Below are positions 10,501 to 18,458 of a DNA stretch of 33,077 nt, one piece after another. The notes below the pieces were generated by a model that searched no databases, was not told where the DNA came from, and was given only the letters and a program-made list of their open reading frames with translations. The position numbers and the translations under genes are program-made. This DNA comes from a virus: the IMG/VR virus record IMGVR_UViG_3300042509_000617, positions 1-33,077 of that record. One strand, given 5' to 3'. The stretch's first letter is position 1. Every line of letters begins with the position of its first letter.

Positions 10501-13500
10501 GATTGAAAATCAAGATAGAGAGACTTCTGAGGATGATACCTCGGGCTTGAGTGAGTATTACGGATACGATCAGTATGAGTATGATCGTCTTACAGATGAA
10601 GAGCGCGCAGACTTTGACGCGTATTATTTTCCTGTTGACCCGGAAGAGCAGTATTTTATAGAAAATGCAGAGCGATTAGCTCAAGAGTATGATGAGTTTA
10701 TTAATTCAGAAGATTATCAAAACTACATAGAGGAAATATATGGATCAGATAGAGAAGGCCAAGATGATGTTAAAAATCAAGGCGATACAGGAAGTAAAAA
10801 ACAAGGTACCGATGGAGAAACGGATTCTGTTCAAGTCAAAGTAGATTTCAATGAAGATGAAGTAAATTTACTTTCAAATCTACTAGATAAAAGCGAGGCT
10901 GAAGGTAAGGATCTACCTGAAGTATTCCAGCTAGAGACAACAACAGATAACGAAGCAAGGAAGCAATCCCTTGTAGAGTCTGCTACTAAGCTAATGGAAA
11001 CTGTTAGTGATGATTTGTCCTCTAAATCAAGTCAGACTAATGCGCCAACTATGGAGCCTACTCCAATAGTTATAACTGAGAATACTGAGCTTACTAATAA
11101 GGTTCCAAGATTCCCACTTGTTGACTTAATAAAGAAGAGGATTAATCTTGTAATGGCTGATCAATTAAAGGTAGGGGATGGATTTATGGGCGGACCATTG
11201 TTCCCACTTATTGATGGTATTTTTGGTAAGGCAGCATGGGCATCTATAAATCTAGATGCTGCTAGAAAGATTGTAAGGGGTGCTATAAATGGTGACTATA
11301 GTGTGGTGTTTAATATGAATCCAACTGCTGTTGATTCAAACACTGCGTTTATGGACACATTTATTAAGAAATTAAATGAGGCTGGCATAAAAGAAAATGT
11401 GCTTGTTGAATTAAAATCTTATGTGAAGGACAAGAAGTTTGGAAAGAAGACAGATCAGATAAGAAAGATTACTGAGACATCAAATACAATTGATGAGTTC
11501 TCTGAAAGATTATCTGAACTAGATGTAGATACCATATCTGATTTCGTTAAGAAAATTATCCCTTCAAAGAGTGTGGTAGCAGAGACCGCAATTGGAAAAA
11601 TCCTACAGGCTCAGAACATTACTCAAGAAGATATCAGAAATGAGATATCAGAGCAGCTTGCTAAGGACTTGCCTATGGGGGCAATGACTATGGTCCTTAA
11701 GATTACAGATGCAAATGGTAATCCTGTTACTGAAAAGAATATTGATGATGCTATTATAACTCCTGAACAGCAGAAGGCTGAAGGGATACCATCTCATAGG
11801 AATTATCCTTTCTATGTTAGAGGCTCAGCTGTTGGTATACTTGATAGCACAGTTCCTTTTTGGAATATGTCAAAGGCCGCAATGAGTACAATTAATGCAA
11901 AGGTAGCTAAGGTTATAAGAAACAGTGAGGGAAAGGCATATAGTGCATCTCAAGCTCGTGCTGCTGCAATGAGGTCAGCATCAATGAAGGCTTCTAAATC
12001 TTTCATTACTCAGCCCCCTACTAAATCTGCTTACCAGCAGTTTATAGAGAAGCTATCCAAGGCTATACCTTCTGTTGAGGTGGTGACATCTCAAAAAGAA
12101 TTCGATAATCTTCTTACAAACTTGAACGCTAAGTCTTTGGCTACAAAGAACCAGAAGATTTATGGAGCTGTTCTAGATGGTAAGCTATATCTTAACCCAT
12201 CTCTTGAGAATTTTAATACACCTATACACGAGTTTGCTCACGTATGGACAAACACTATTAAGGAATTATCCCCTGAGATTTATCAGAAGGGAGTAGACCT
12301 TATTAAAGGTTCTGATTATGTTGCTCAAATAGAGGGCAGTAAGGACTACAAGCGTATTACTGATAAGATGATAAAGGATGGAGCCACTGCTCAGGAGATA
12401 AGAGATTATATTCTTGAGGAGGCATTGGCTACAGCAATTGGAGATAAGGGCGAATCATTTGCTACGGCTTCTCAGCAGAGAAACTTTAAGAACTGGCTTA
12501 ATGACTTGTTCCAATTTATTAAGAAGCTTACTGGTATATCTAAGCTGACTCCTAATCAGATACAGGACCTTAATCTTGATGACTTCTTAAATAGTGTAGT
12601 AGTTGATTTACTTTCAGAGAAGCCTATATTTAAAAACGCTGAGGTAAAAAATCTAAGCAACCAGCTTCAGCTCATGGCTAGACCTAACTTGAAGGCAGAT
12701 GATATTGTTAAGATTGGACTAGCTAATGGATTTTCTAAAGGATCTATACGTGAGTTGCTAAAACGTAGAGGCTTTACTCAAGGGGAAATTGATATTGCGT
12801 TGGGTAAAACAACCCCTACTGATAAGAAAGCTCCTAGTGCAGAGAAGATAATTGGCAAGCCAGAAAGAAATAAAGTAACTGTCGATGAGATGGCGGCACT
12901 TAAGAGCCAGATAAGGCTTGAGGCAAGAGCAGCAAGAGAAGCCAAGGGAGACCTGAATAAAAAACGAAAGGCATTGGCCGCCAAGATTATTGCAGCAAGA
13001 CGAAAAGGATCAATCAATGAAGCACAAGCTAGAGCTCTAGTAAATAGAATTAGCAGAGTGAACTTGGATAATCCTATCATGGTAGATAGGTTGCTTGCAT
13101 ACATTGAGAAGGTATTTGATAATGCCAACTATGCAGCTGACATGACCGAGCTAAGAAAGCTACAGCGTCAGTCTAGGTCTAGAAACCATACCTCAATGAC
13201 TAACGTAGTAAAACAGTTCACGTCTATCAACCCTGAGAATATACCACTTGATAGGATACAAGACTATAAAGAGGCACTAGACTTCTTAAATAACAGAACT
13301 CCATTCTATGGTAACATGAATGATTTGTTTGATGAGATGTTATCTTATCAGATATCTGAAGAGTTCGATGCTATCAAAACAATTGAAGCTCTTAATAAGA
13401 AGTATGAGGATATCATGTCTAATGAGGTTAAGACTGTAGAAGACTACGTGAACCTAATAAAGGATATCAACTCATTTAAGAGAAAGGCATTTCAATTACT

Positions 13501-16414
13501 ACAGAACGAATCCATTACTCAGGAAAACTATGACAACCTGATTAAAATGGTCGGAAAGGATCAGGAGGCTATTGAAAAACAGTATAAAAATGAAATCACT
13601 AAGATAAAGAAAGACTTGATTGCTGAGATAAAGAATCAGCGACCAAAGGTAAGCAGAGACTTTAGTAGTGTAGAAAACGATTTGATTCGTAAGTACCTAG
13701 AGCTTAGTGATGCTGACCTTGAGAGTTTATCACCTGAGGATTTATTCGTATTGAATGATTTGCTAGAGAATATCAGCAACGGAGAGATTGACAACTTCAG
13801 ATTCAATGAGATTATATCCAAGGCATATACAAGTGATGGTGCCAACAGACTGGCTAAACAAATTGATGATTCAAAGTTTGACATGACTCCTGAAGAAGGA
13901 ACGAAAGAACTATCTGAATACGAAAGTTCATTCTGGGAGGGGTTACTTGGTATGGGAAGAGCTAAGTCAGGAGCACTACAGAAGTTTGTTGTATCTGTAT
14001 TCAATAGAGCAATTGCTTCCTACGAGAACCTAACTAGAGATGGATACAATGAATTCTTAAAGCTCAAGAAGAAGTATAAGATGTCTGATAAGGACATGCA
14101 TAAGATAGGTATGCTAACCACATACCTTCAAGAGTACATGGCTCAGTTTGATCCTAAGAATGATGGTATAAAAGATATTGGTAGCCGTGATTGGTTCAAA
14201 GAAATCTTGAACAGCAAATCCATGAGGGGCAAATACTCATCTGGAAAACCATCTGTGCTAAAGGTTATTGGACTAGGGAAATCTGAGATAGATATCATTG
14301 AAGAAATCTGGGATAGCCTACCAAAAGATAAGGATGGTAATGTAGATCCTAAGGCAGTATACGATAGCTACATGGCTAACGATGGTAAGTTCTTTACTAA
14401 GAATGAGAAAGGATTCTTCGATGATGTTATGGCCTATAAGACATCTGAGATTACACCTAAGCAAAAGTTTGCTAACGAAATCAATGGAGCTTCATTCAAG
14501 GAGATTCCATTCCACATGATGAGAGTTAGACTTGATGGAGGTAAGACTCAGATTACACCAACCGCATCTTCTGATAATGGTGTGGTTCGCATTAAAGCTG
14601 GTACCGGTAAGGAGAGAGTTAGTGAAGCTGTTGGTCCTATCATGACTAACTTCGAGAAACTATTCATAACAAATCTTGAGCAGACTGGCCGTGATTATTT
14701 CTTATCTGGAGCACTAAAGGACATTAATAATACTCTATCAGGTGCAAAGAAAAAGATTGATTCTGACAAGATGCCTCTGCTTGATACCATATCTGGTACA
14801 TTGTCTGAGGCATTAGGGTATGAGTTTGATAGGACTAGGACTGAGTTGATTCTAAGGTCATTACTATCTGCTAGGGCTGCGACCACATTGTTGAACCCTA
14901 TTCGTACAGCTATGGAATTGGGGGCAACACTTGCATCTTATCCACTTAGAGCAAGGACATTGTCAGGATACAAGGAATTATTTGGGAAGCAAAAGGAGAT
15001 GAGTAAACTTCTTGAGTTCACTAATAGCCCTCTAAGATTGAGACAGAATATCAACAATGCAATTGATATCAATGATGGAAGGATAGAACCACAAAGCAGG
15101 TTAACCAAGGCAACAGCATACCTATCTGGTCTACCAGAAAGAACGATGATGGTTACATCATGGATGCCAACCTTCAAATCTGAGTTCAAGGATATTACTG
15201 GACTTGACTTTGACATGAAGAAGTTCAATGATAGCGAGGCATACAGAGAGAAGTATGGCAAGGCAGTAAAAGAAGCCTCTGCTGTAGCTGATGCTCAGAC
15301 TGAGAAGATTATTGGTCCAACAACTAAGGCAGGTCAGAGAAGAGAAGTTAGGATAGCGCCAAAGGTATTGGCAAATATTATAGGTCTTGAAGGAACTGTG
15401 TCTAAGAATACTGCTGCTGGTCAGATACTTGGATTCTTTAGTAACTATCCTTATCGAGAAGTAACTGAATTTGTGAATGGATTTAAAGAGGCAGCTGAAG
15501 TTATTAAAGATGAAGGCGCATTGAGTTCTTTAAGTCAGTTACAGAAGCCACTGGGTATTGCATTGAACGTGGCTGCCTATGGATTCCTTGGATCTCTAGC
15601 CTATGCTGCGCAAAATATATTACTTGGAGATGAGGATGATGAGGAGAGAGGTAATAAGATTCTTAAGGATCTTCTTACTACAGAAGGCTTCTTGAATGAG
15701 CTTGCATCCAACGCCATATCTCTTGCCGGTAGTAAGTACGCAGCTGGAGGTAAGGCTTTACTTCAGTTAGCCGCTACTATAGCAATTGAATCTACAGATG
15801 ATGAGGATCAGAAGGCTAAGATTAAGAAGCTACTAAAGGATAGTGTATTTGTTGATCCACTTCCAGTTGAGCAGGCTGCTAAGTTTGGAGGAAGAGATAA
15901 AGCCTTGAGTGCTATAGCAATGTACATCCCTCAGTTTGTAATACTAGCAGACAGATATGCTGATTTTATTGGAAGTCTTAATGAAGTCGGAGCTATATAC
16001 GATAAGGTAGAAAGAAAAGGTGTAGAAAGCTTGACTCAGGATGAGGGTCAGAAGGTGCTTGCTTTAAATACGATATTCAATGCGTCTCAGATTATATTGA
16101 ACCTAGCTGGGACATCAATCCCGGCTTACAACTACATCAAGACTTACATGAATAAACTAAAAGAAGATGCTGGTGTAGCTGAAGTCTACAAGGGAGAAGC
16201 ACCTGCAAAGAAGAAGTCATCTGGAGGCAGAGGAAGCAGCAGGGGTGGAGGGATGAATAAGACCGACATGAAGAAGTATAAACCTGAGTTGTATAACCAG
16301 ATGTATGGACCAGGGTCGGCTGCGTATGAAATAGAGCAGGAGGTTAAAGACTTCGAGAAGGAGCAGAGAGAATTTAAAAAGAAGATGAAAGACCAGTTAT
16401 ATGGTGGGGACTAA
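7547..16414 (+). CDS. Giant (2955 aa) internal virion / ejection protein with HExxH metalloprotease domain
   Basis: Residues 6-58 hold two tandem 30-residue units (LYGNAVSKGYKKSREEF and MYSYVQSKGYKKGVDDF), a helical module I recall at the start of large phage proteins. Low-complexity acidic/Gln-rich linkers occupy roughly 530-1130. Around residue 1561 lies HEFAH, preceded by VYLNPSL-like strands and followed ~60 residues later by LEEALATAIG, whose Glu may be the third zinc ligand: a gluzincin-type protease arrangement seen in phage large polyvalent proteins. Residues ~1700-2300 are long charged helices. The last ~600 residues contain hydrophobic segments (LLNPIRTAMELGATLASYPL; AAYGFLGSLAYAAQNILLG) that could insert in a membrane, then a Gly/Ser-rich tail. 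The protein is probably ejected into the host with DNA, forming a channel or carrying protease activity. Codon use changes near 11.0 kb. N4-type virion RNA polymerase was considered; I see no polymerase motif. Confidence 0.75.
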   Translation: MNEEVINDLYGNAVSKGYKKSREEFVSLLNSNDAVLNDMYSYVQSKGYKKGVDDFKNLIGAESPMAIKPEVDQQKKNRSSVSPFVDGGSGLTKFDPATGKVVQGQGIPERTEFQYQPGQPLPEQKIDFDSKVKKQKVSAPMSYSNIFAKTIADLPSDLGESWAVASAFIERQLGKAGVPGANPNLTARDLHTYDLANDWRKYTDEVFPTNQEDRSTFLGGVVSGLGQAVPMVMSGGISAVSKTKAAMDIAKTALSTGTKLTPFINMGKDIAKQAVSPSGLIGGSQMSSAMYRQAIDSGATEDQAQQYAIENFFVGTVAESLPVQSMFSRILKKEPTANILRILKEGSVGAAEEFTTEMWQTTYENWSAQRIYDFNREMLDGVGEAGAVGGTVGFILNTALAALVGRRAKAKTKEEEIILDKSIDEVESKINTVNKNNENISAVAEELDSIEPIVLNYGDSKYFFARDKSGRMELAEDPMLEDQAKSMANMLGKVYKGLEFSIEEVMSNDPYAPVKYNVIANEKINEQQDAIQEQAAGQVPVQPGTRDRQEMAQGEPQAEPQVVTEEGQEKVKPAISEMAGESVTVRIGNRNVSGIVEVDEGGKATITEGRVTYEIPSDSEFSEFSRPVAVTKDGDFVVNGDSFNEARIVLEDGKKKALLIAQDGTTKAVTNPRVVEEIEYNIALSSLEEMNDADADNLINQYEQQRKTEEPTESATDKTVTESDEDRKLREAFEEIDLIEELALMELEDVESQAKLVEHTPRTMKEAKTYLVKKNPDGTYQATLNGRKVARKDVLDDLGKLFEQRASEDISKLQEQTNKLKQEVEQKLFGREKAQTEPQVTPAVSPAPLAAAPTLTTKQKPAPKKPRAVSKKKNRKEIISRPAVTQNTIARQWLLSGGKLRSTQSEEDKRRGVGVGKGVREETGMSGVEMRGLTGVINNKRGVSIEVAAEQIHGNLNAGLQEKISEQDIRNGLIEVLSSEERKSWIENQDRETSEDDTSGLSEYYGYDQYEYDRLTDEERADFDAYYFPVDPEEQYFIENAERLAQEYDEFINSEDYQNYIEEIYGSDREGQDDVKNQGDTGSKKQGTDGETDSVQVKVDFNEDEVNLLSNLLDKSEAEGKDLPEVFQLETTTDNEARKQSLVESATKLMETVSDDLSSKSSQTNAPTMEPTPIVITENTELTNKVPRFPLVDLIKKRINLVMADQLKVGDGFMGGPLFPLIDGIFGKAAWASINLDAARKIVRGAINGDYSVVFNMNPTAVDSNTAFMDTFIKKLNEAGIKENVLVELKSYVKDKKFGKKTDQIRKITETSNTIDEFSERLSELDVDTISDFVKKIIPSKSVVAETAIGKILQAQNITQEDIRNEISEQLAKDLPMGAMTMVLKITDANGNPVTEKNIDDAIITPEQQKAEGIPSHRNYPFYVRGSAVGILDSTVPFWNMSKAAMSTINAKVAKVIRNSEGKAYSASQARAAAMRSASMKASKSFITQPPTKSAYQQFIEKLSKAIPSVEVVTSQKEFDNLLTNLNAKSLATKNQKIYGAVLDGKLYLNPSLENFNTPIHEFAHVWTNTIKELSPEIYQKGVDLIKGSDYVAQIEGSKDYKRITDKMIKDGATAQEIRDYILEEALATAIGDKGESFATASQQRNFKNWLNDLFQFIKKLTGISKLTPNQIQDLNLDDFLNSVVVDLLSEKPIFKNAEVKNLSNQLQLMARPNLKADDIVKIGLANGFSKGSIRELLKRRGFTQGEIDIALGKTTPTDKKAPSAEKIIGKPERNKVTVDEMAALKSQIRLEARAAREAKGDLNKKRKALAAKIIAARRKGSINEAQARALVNRISRVNLDNPIMVDRLLAYIEKVFDNANYAADMTELRKLQRQSRSRNHTSMTNVVKQFTSINPENIPLDRIQDYKEALDFLNNRTPFYGNMNDLFDEMLSYQISEEFDAIKTIEALNKKYEDIMSNEVKTVEDYVNLIKDINSFKRKAFQLLQNESITQENYDNLIKMVGKDQEAIEKQYKNEITKIKKDLIAEIKNQRPKVSRDFSSVENDLIRKYLELSDADLESLSPEDLFVLNDLLENISNGEIDNFRFNEIISKAYTSDGANRLAKQIDDSKFDMTPEEGTKELSEYESSFWEGLLGMGRAKSGALQKFVVSVFNRAIASYENLTRDGYNEFLKLKKKYKMSDKDMHKIGMLTTYLQEYMAQFDPKNDGIKDIGSRDWFKEILNSKSMRGKYSSGKPSVLKVIGLGKSEIDIIEEIWDSLPKDKDGNVDPKAVYDSYMANDGKFFTKNEKGFFDDVMAYKTSEITPKQKFANEINGASFKEIPFHMMRVRLDGGKTQITPTASSDNGVVRIKAGTGKERVSEAVGPIMTNFEKLFITNLEQTGRDYFLSGALKDINNTLSGAKKKIDSDKMPLLDTISGTLSEALGYEFDRTRTELILRSLLSARAATTLLNPIRTAMELGATLASYPLRARTLSGYKELFGKQKEMSKLLEFTNSPLRLRQNINNAIDINDGRIEPQSRLTKATAYLSGLPERTMMVTSWMPTFKSEFKDITGLDFDMKKFNDSEAYREKYGKAVKEASAVADAQTEKIIGPTTKAGQRREVRIAPKVLANIIGLEGTVSKNTAAGQILGFFSNYPYREVTEFVNGFKEAAEVIKDEGALSSLSQLQKPLGIALNVAAYGFLGSLAYAAQNILLGDEDDEERGNKILKDLLTTEGFLNELASNAISLAGSKYAAGGKALLQLAATIAIESTDDEDQKAKIKKLLKDSVFVDPLPVEQAAKFGGRDKALSAIAMYIPQFVILADRYADFIGSLNEVGAIYDKVERKGVESLTQDEGQKVLALNTIFNASQIILNLAGTSIPAYNYIKTYMNKLKEDAGVAEVYKGEAPAKKKSSGGRGSSRGGGMNKTDMKKYKPELYNQMYGPGSAAYEIEQEVKDFEKEQREFKKKMKDQLYGGD

Positions 16415-16608
16415 AAGTCCTCATCATATTCTATTGTCTTAATGATATCCCTGAGATCCTTGATGAGGCTCTTAACGTCATCCTTAACAGACTCATACTC
16501 CCTATCCACGAGCTTCTCGTAGATGTTACTGACGCTAGCGTGGAAGCCTTCTGTAGTGAAGGCTATCCTTGCAGCTCTGTCTCTTTCTTGTTGGAGTGTT
16601 CCATCCAT
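16411..16608 (-). CDS. Hypothetical 65-aa charged helical protein
   Basis: Last gene of the leftward unit. The sequence is strongly charged and helical: an N-terminal QQERDRAARIAF stretch, then YEKLVDREYESVKDDVKSLIKDLRDII with heptad spacing suggesting a short coiled coil, and an acidic end (YDEDF). It has only one Met, so the start at 16608 is the only ATG; it overlaps the end of the DnaA-like gene by 46 bases in another frame. Its stop TAG (complement of CTA at 16411-16413) shares bases with the TAA of the giant virion gene on the other strand. No family recognised. Confidence 0.6.
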   Translation of the reverse strand: MDGTLQQERDRAARIAFTTEGFHASVSNIYEKLVDREYESVKDDVKSLIKDLRDIIKTIEYDEDF

Positions 16609-17024
16609 TCTTGCTCAGTTATAAAATTATAAATAGGCCTCATTCTTTCTTTGAGTAATCTAAGTTCATGCTTAAGTGCCTCATTCTCTTGCACTAATCT
16701 ACCAACAATATTGTATGAATTTACAGGTTCGTCCTTAAATTTATTCATTACAGCCATCTCCTTGCATTTAAGATACTTTAATCTGAATTCTTTGTCTGTC
16801 TCTGCAAGGTCATTGCACTTGTTTAAATAATATTGAGCAGCATACTTGCTCTTCTTTAGGTTGTATGCTATGCTCTCTACATGCATATCCATATCCTTTA
16901 GCATTGAGGCAAATATAATTCTAGCTTCAACTTGTGATCTGTGTCTTGAGTCAGAGATTACCCTTACACCAGTGACTAGTTCTATTATGTCCTTCAGTGC
17001 CTTAATCTTTTTCTGATCCTCCAT
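16563..17024 (-). CDS. DnaA domain-IV-like DNA-binding protein (153 aa)
   Basis: Residues ~24-85 look like the C-terminal DNA-binding domain of the initiator DnaA: SDSRHRSQVEARIIFASMLK matches the basic start and 'xxxAR.ia..L' helix, followed by MHVESIAYNLKKSKYAAQYYL (helix-turn-helix) and a KEFRLKYLKCK helix. There is no AAA+ ATPase domain. The C-terminal 60 residues form a charged helix (ENEALKHELRLLKERMRPI), probably a coiled coil. I chose the Met at 17024 (MEDQKKIKALK) rather than 17048 because it reduces overlap with the upstream nuclease gene to 23 bases. It could bind phage origin repeats, compete with host DnaA, or act as a regulator. A second protein of this kind is encoded at 25448-25738. 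Confidence 0.65.
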   Translation of the reverse strand: MEDQKKIKALKDIIELVTGVRVISDSRHRSQVEARIIFASMLKDMDMHVESIAYNLKKSKYAAQYYLNKCNDLAETDKEFRLKYLKCKEMAVMNKFKDEPVNSYNIVGRLVQENEALKHELRLLKERMRPIYNFITEQEWMEHSNKKETELQG

Positions 17025-17256
17025 AAAAGAGTTCCGCTTTAATTCCATGTTTCTGTAGTTCTTTGATTCTGTATTCCTGTAGTTTACTTGGCTTACCTGT
17101 CGCTCGCTTCACCTCGTAGAACTCAACGTCAGAGTCCTTAGGTATGGCAATGAGATCCGGTATGCCATTCTTGTTGGTCTTGATTAGCTTGATGACGTAG
17201 TACCCCTTATCCTCAAGGTCCTTGATAAGCTTAGTCTGTACCTGCTGCTCTGTCAT
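17002..17256 (-). CDS. VRR-NUC family nuclease
   Basis: An 84-residue minimal PD-(D/E)XK nuclease of the VRR-NUC type. Visible motif order: N-terminal helix TEQQVQTKLIKDLEDKGYYV, then GIPDLIAI with Asp34, FYEVKRATGK with Glu48 and Lys50 as the E-x-K pair, then KLQEYRIKELQKHGI with Gln60 on the following helix. Stand-alone domains of this size occur in many phages and are thought to act as structure-specific endonucleases on branched replication or recombination DNA; Holliday-junction cleavage has been shown for some family members. It lies in the leftward replication unit with a 26-base overlap on each side, consistent with translation coupled to its neighbours. All catalytic residues seem present. 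Confidence 0.85.
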   Translation of the reverse strand: MTEQQVQTKLIKDLEDKGYYVIKLIKTNKNGIPDLIAIPKDSDVEFYEVKRATGKPSKLQEYRIKELQKHGIKAELFYGGSEKD

Positions 17257-17449
17257 ATGGCCTAAAGTTCCTCTTAGAAATCATCAATGCCTCTGCCTCA
17301 GTATCAGCAAACCCTGTATCGTATGTGAACCCATCGCTGTACCAATACAGCCACTCACCTACGTGTGATTGGAACACACCTATTGATCCTACAGGAACCT
17401 CTCTCATGTAGAATAACTTCTTTGCCTGGTCACCTAGATAGATTGTCAT
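17231..17449 (-). CDS. Hypothetical 72-aa protein
   Basis: I chose the ATG at 17449 (MTIYLGDQAKKLFYM) because it falls 11 bases after the upstream stop; an upstream in-frame ATG at 17488 would overlap the PP-loop gene and add residues that look unrelated. The protein is small and probably one alpha/beta domain, with aromatic-rich HVGEWLYWYSDGFTYDTGFADTEAEALM, a pattern typical of small phage domains that cover a beta sheet. No catalytic motif, Cys pairs or membrane segment. Its end overlaps the VRR-NUC gene by 26 bases. Function unknown. Confidence 0.6.
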   Translation of the reverse strand: MTIYLGDQAKKLFYMREVPVGSIGVFQSHVGEWLYWYSDGFTYDTGFADTEAEALMISKRNFRPYDRAAGTD

Positions 17450-17460
17450 GATATTATTGT

Positions 17461-18273
17461 TTAGTCTGTACAAAATCCTGCTTGACATCCGCTTCCAGTT
17501 CCAAAGAAGAAGTCTTGTTGCAACCCAATCGTTTTAATTTGCTCGTAATTCATTTCCTTTTTCCAGTTCGCATGTGTTTCTTGATCAGCAAACCATTGCA
17601 TCTTATTGGGCTCATTGTCCCAATTCTTTCTAAGCTGCTGCACTGGTTTCCAAAAGCATCCAACACAATTGCTATCTGCTGGGAAAGTAATTCCTATTTT
17701 TTGTGCCCATTGGTAAATAGGATAGTGGGTTATCTTATCTTCAATTAAAGGGAAGTATCCCTCTCTCCATTCTAATTCTTCCCACCTATTTCTTGTACCT
17801 CTTTTGCCTACAATTCCTTTGAATGTAGTACTAAATCTTTCTGCCCTTTCCTTTTCATCGTATCTAAATCCGATACCCATTCTTACTTTTTCATTGATGT
17901 TTTTAAACCACCAATCAAAGATAGGTCTGATTTTCATCTCAGTAGTACAGAATCTCCATTGGTTGTTTGGCAATCCTTTACCTCCAGTTATTTTTCTATT
18001 TACCCTTTCGAAAGTATCACCTACAACCCATATAATTTCTTGCCCTAGCAACTGCTCAAGGTCTCGCATTGCATACAGAGTAAGGTCACTCTCTGCTGTA
18101 GCTATAAAGTCTTTGCCTATTTTTTCAGAAACATATCTAACTATGCTCTCATCTTTAGGCTTACAATTTATGTCATTGATTTGTACCAGGGCAAATAGAT
18201 TGTAGTCAGCAGGGTAATGCATAGCCATATAACTTGATGTCTTGCCTCCACTTAAACTATTAATTATTTTCAT
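17461..18273 (-). CDS. PP-loop ATPase, PAPS-reductase / DndC-like
   Basis: A 270-residue member of the adenine-nucleotide alpha-hydrolase superfamily. The PP-loop SGGKTSSYMA starts at residue 8 and binds ATP pyrophosphate. Later there are Cys-containing motifs: RFCTTEMKIRPIFDWW (~107-123), SNCVGCFWKP (~200), and GCQAGFC at the extreme C terminus. The Cys spacing resembles Fe-S-binding relatives such as DndC rather than plain PAPS reductase. Phage members of this family are common but their substrate is unknown; sulfur chemistry on nucleotides or DNA is a possibility, not shown. It overlaps the upstream small Cys gene by four bases (ATGA). No Dnd or queuosine partner genes are visible. Its base composition looks more AT-rich than the flanking helicase genes, which may mean separate acquisition. 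Confidence 0.8.
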   Translation of the reverse strand: MKIINSLSGGKTSSYMAMHYPADYNLFALVQINDINCKPKDESIVRYVSEKIGKDFIATAESDLTLYAMRDLEQLLGQEIIWVVGDTFERVNRKITGGKGLPNNQWRFCTTEMKIRPIFDWWFKNINEKVRMGIGFRYDEKERAERFSTTFKGIVGKRGTRNRWEELEWREGYFPLIEDKITHYPIYQWAQKIGITFPADSNCVGCFWKPVQQLRKNWDNEPNKMQWFADQETHANWKKEMNYEQIKTIGLQQDFFFGTGSGCQAGFCTD

Positions 18274-18458
18274 TTCACTATATCTTTAAGTTGATTCCAG
18301 ATACTCTCTGCATTCTCACCCCAGTAGTATTCACACTTACCATCCTTGATAGGTGGCTTCATGAAGTATGATTGATAATCGCTTGGCTTTGCTGTGAACC
18401 TGTAACAGCTTTCTTTGTAGGGACAATTTGTCCCCTGACACATTGTTATATCAGGCAT
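18270..18458 (-). CDS. Small Cys-rich (probable metal-binding) protein
   Basis: I start it at the ATG at 18458 (MPDITMCQGTNCPYKESCYR), which overlaps the end of the upstream gene by eight bases; a longer in-frame reading to 18593 would cover that gene in an unlikely Arg/Lys-rich sequence. The 62-residue product has CxxxxCxxxxxC within the first 20 residues and a fourth Cys in KDGKCEYYWG, followed by a short helix. This small Cys-motif family is common in Bacteroidota phages as I recall it, and the four Cys could bind zinc or an Fe-S cluster. It is directly joined (ATGA) to the PP-loop enzyme gene, so a partnership with that Cys-rich enzyme is possible. Confidence 0.65.
   Translation of the reverse strand: MPDITMCQGTNCPYKESCYRFTAKPSDYQSYFMKPPIKDGKCEYYWGENAESIWNQLKDIVK

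Noticed and set aside
12778-15261. Antisense frames of 107-122 codons inside the giant virion gene
   Set aside because: They lie opposite a clearly coding frame, have Leu/Ser-rich shadow composition and no start or spacing support.
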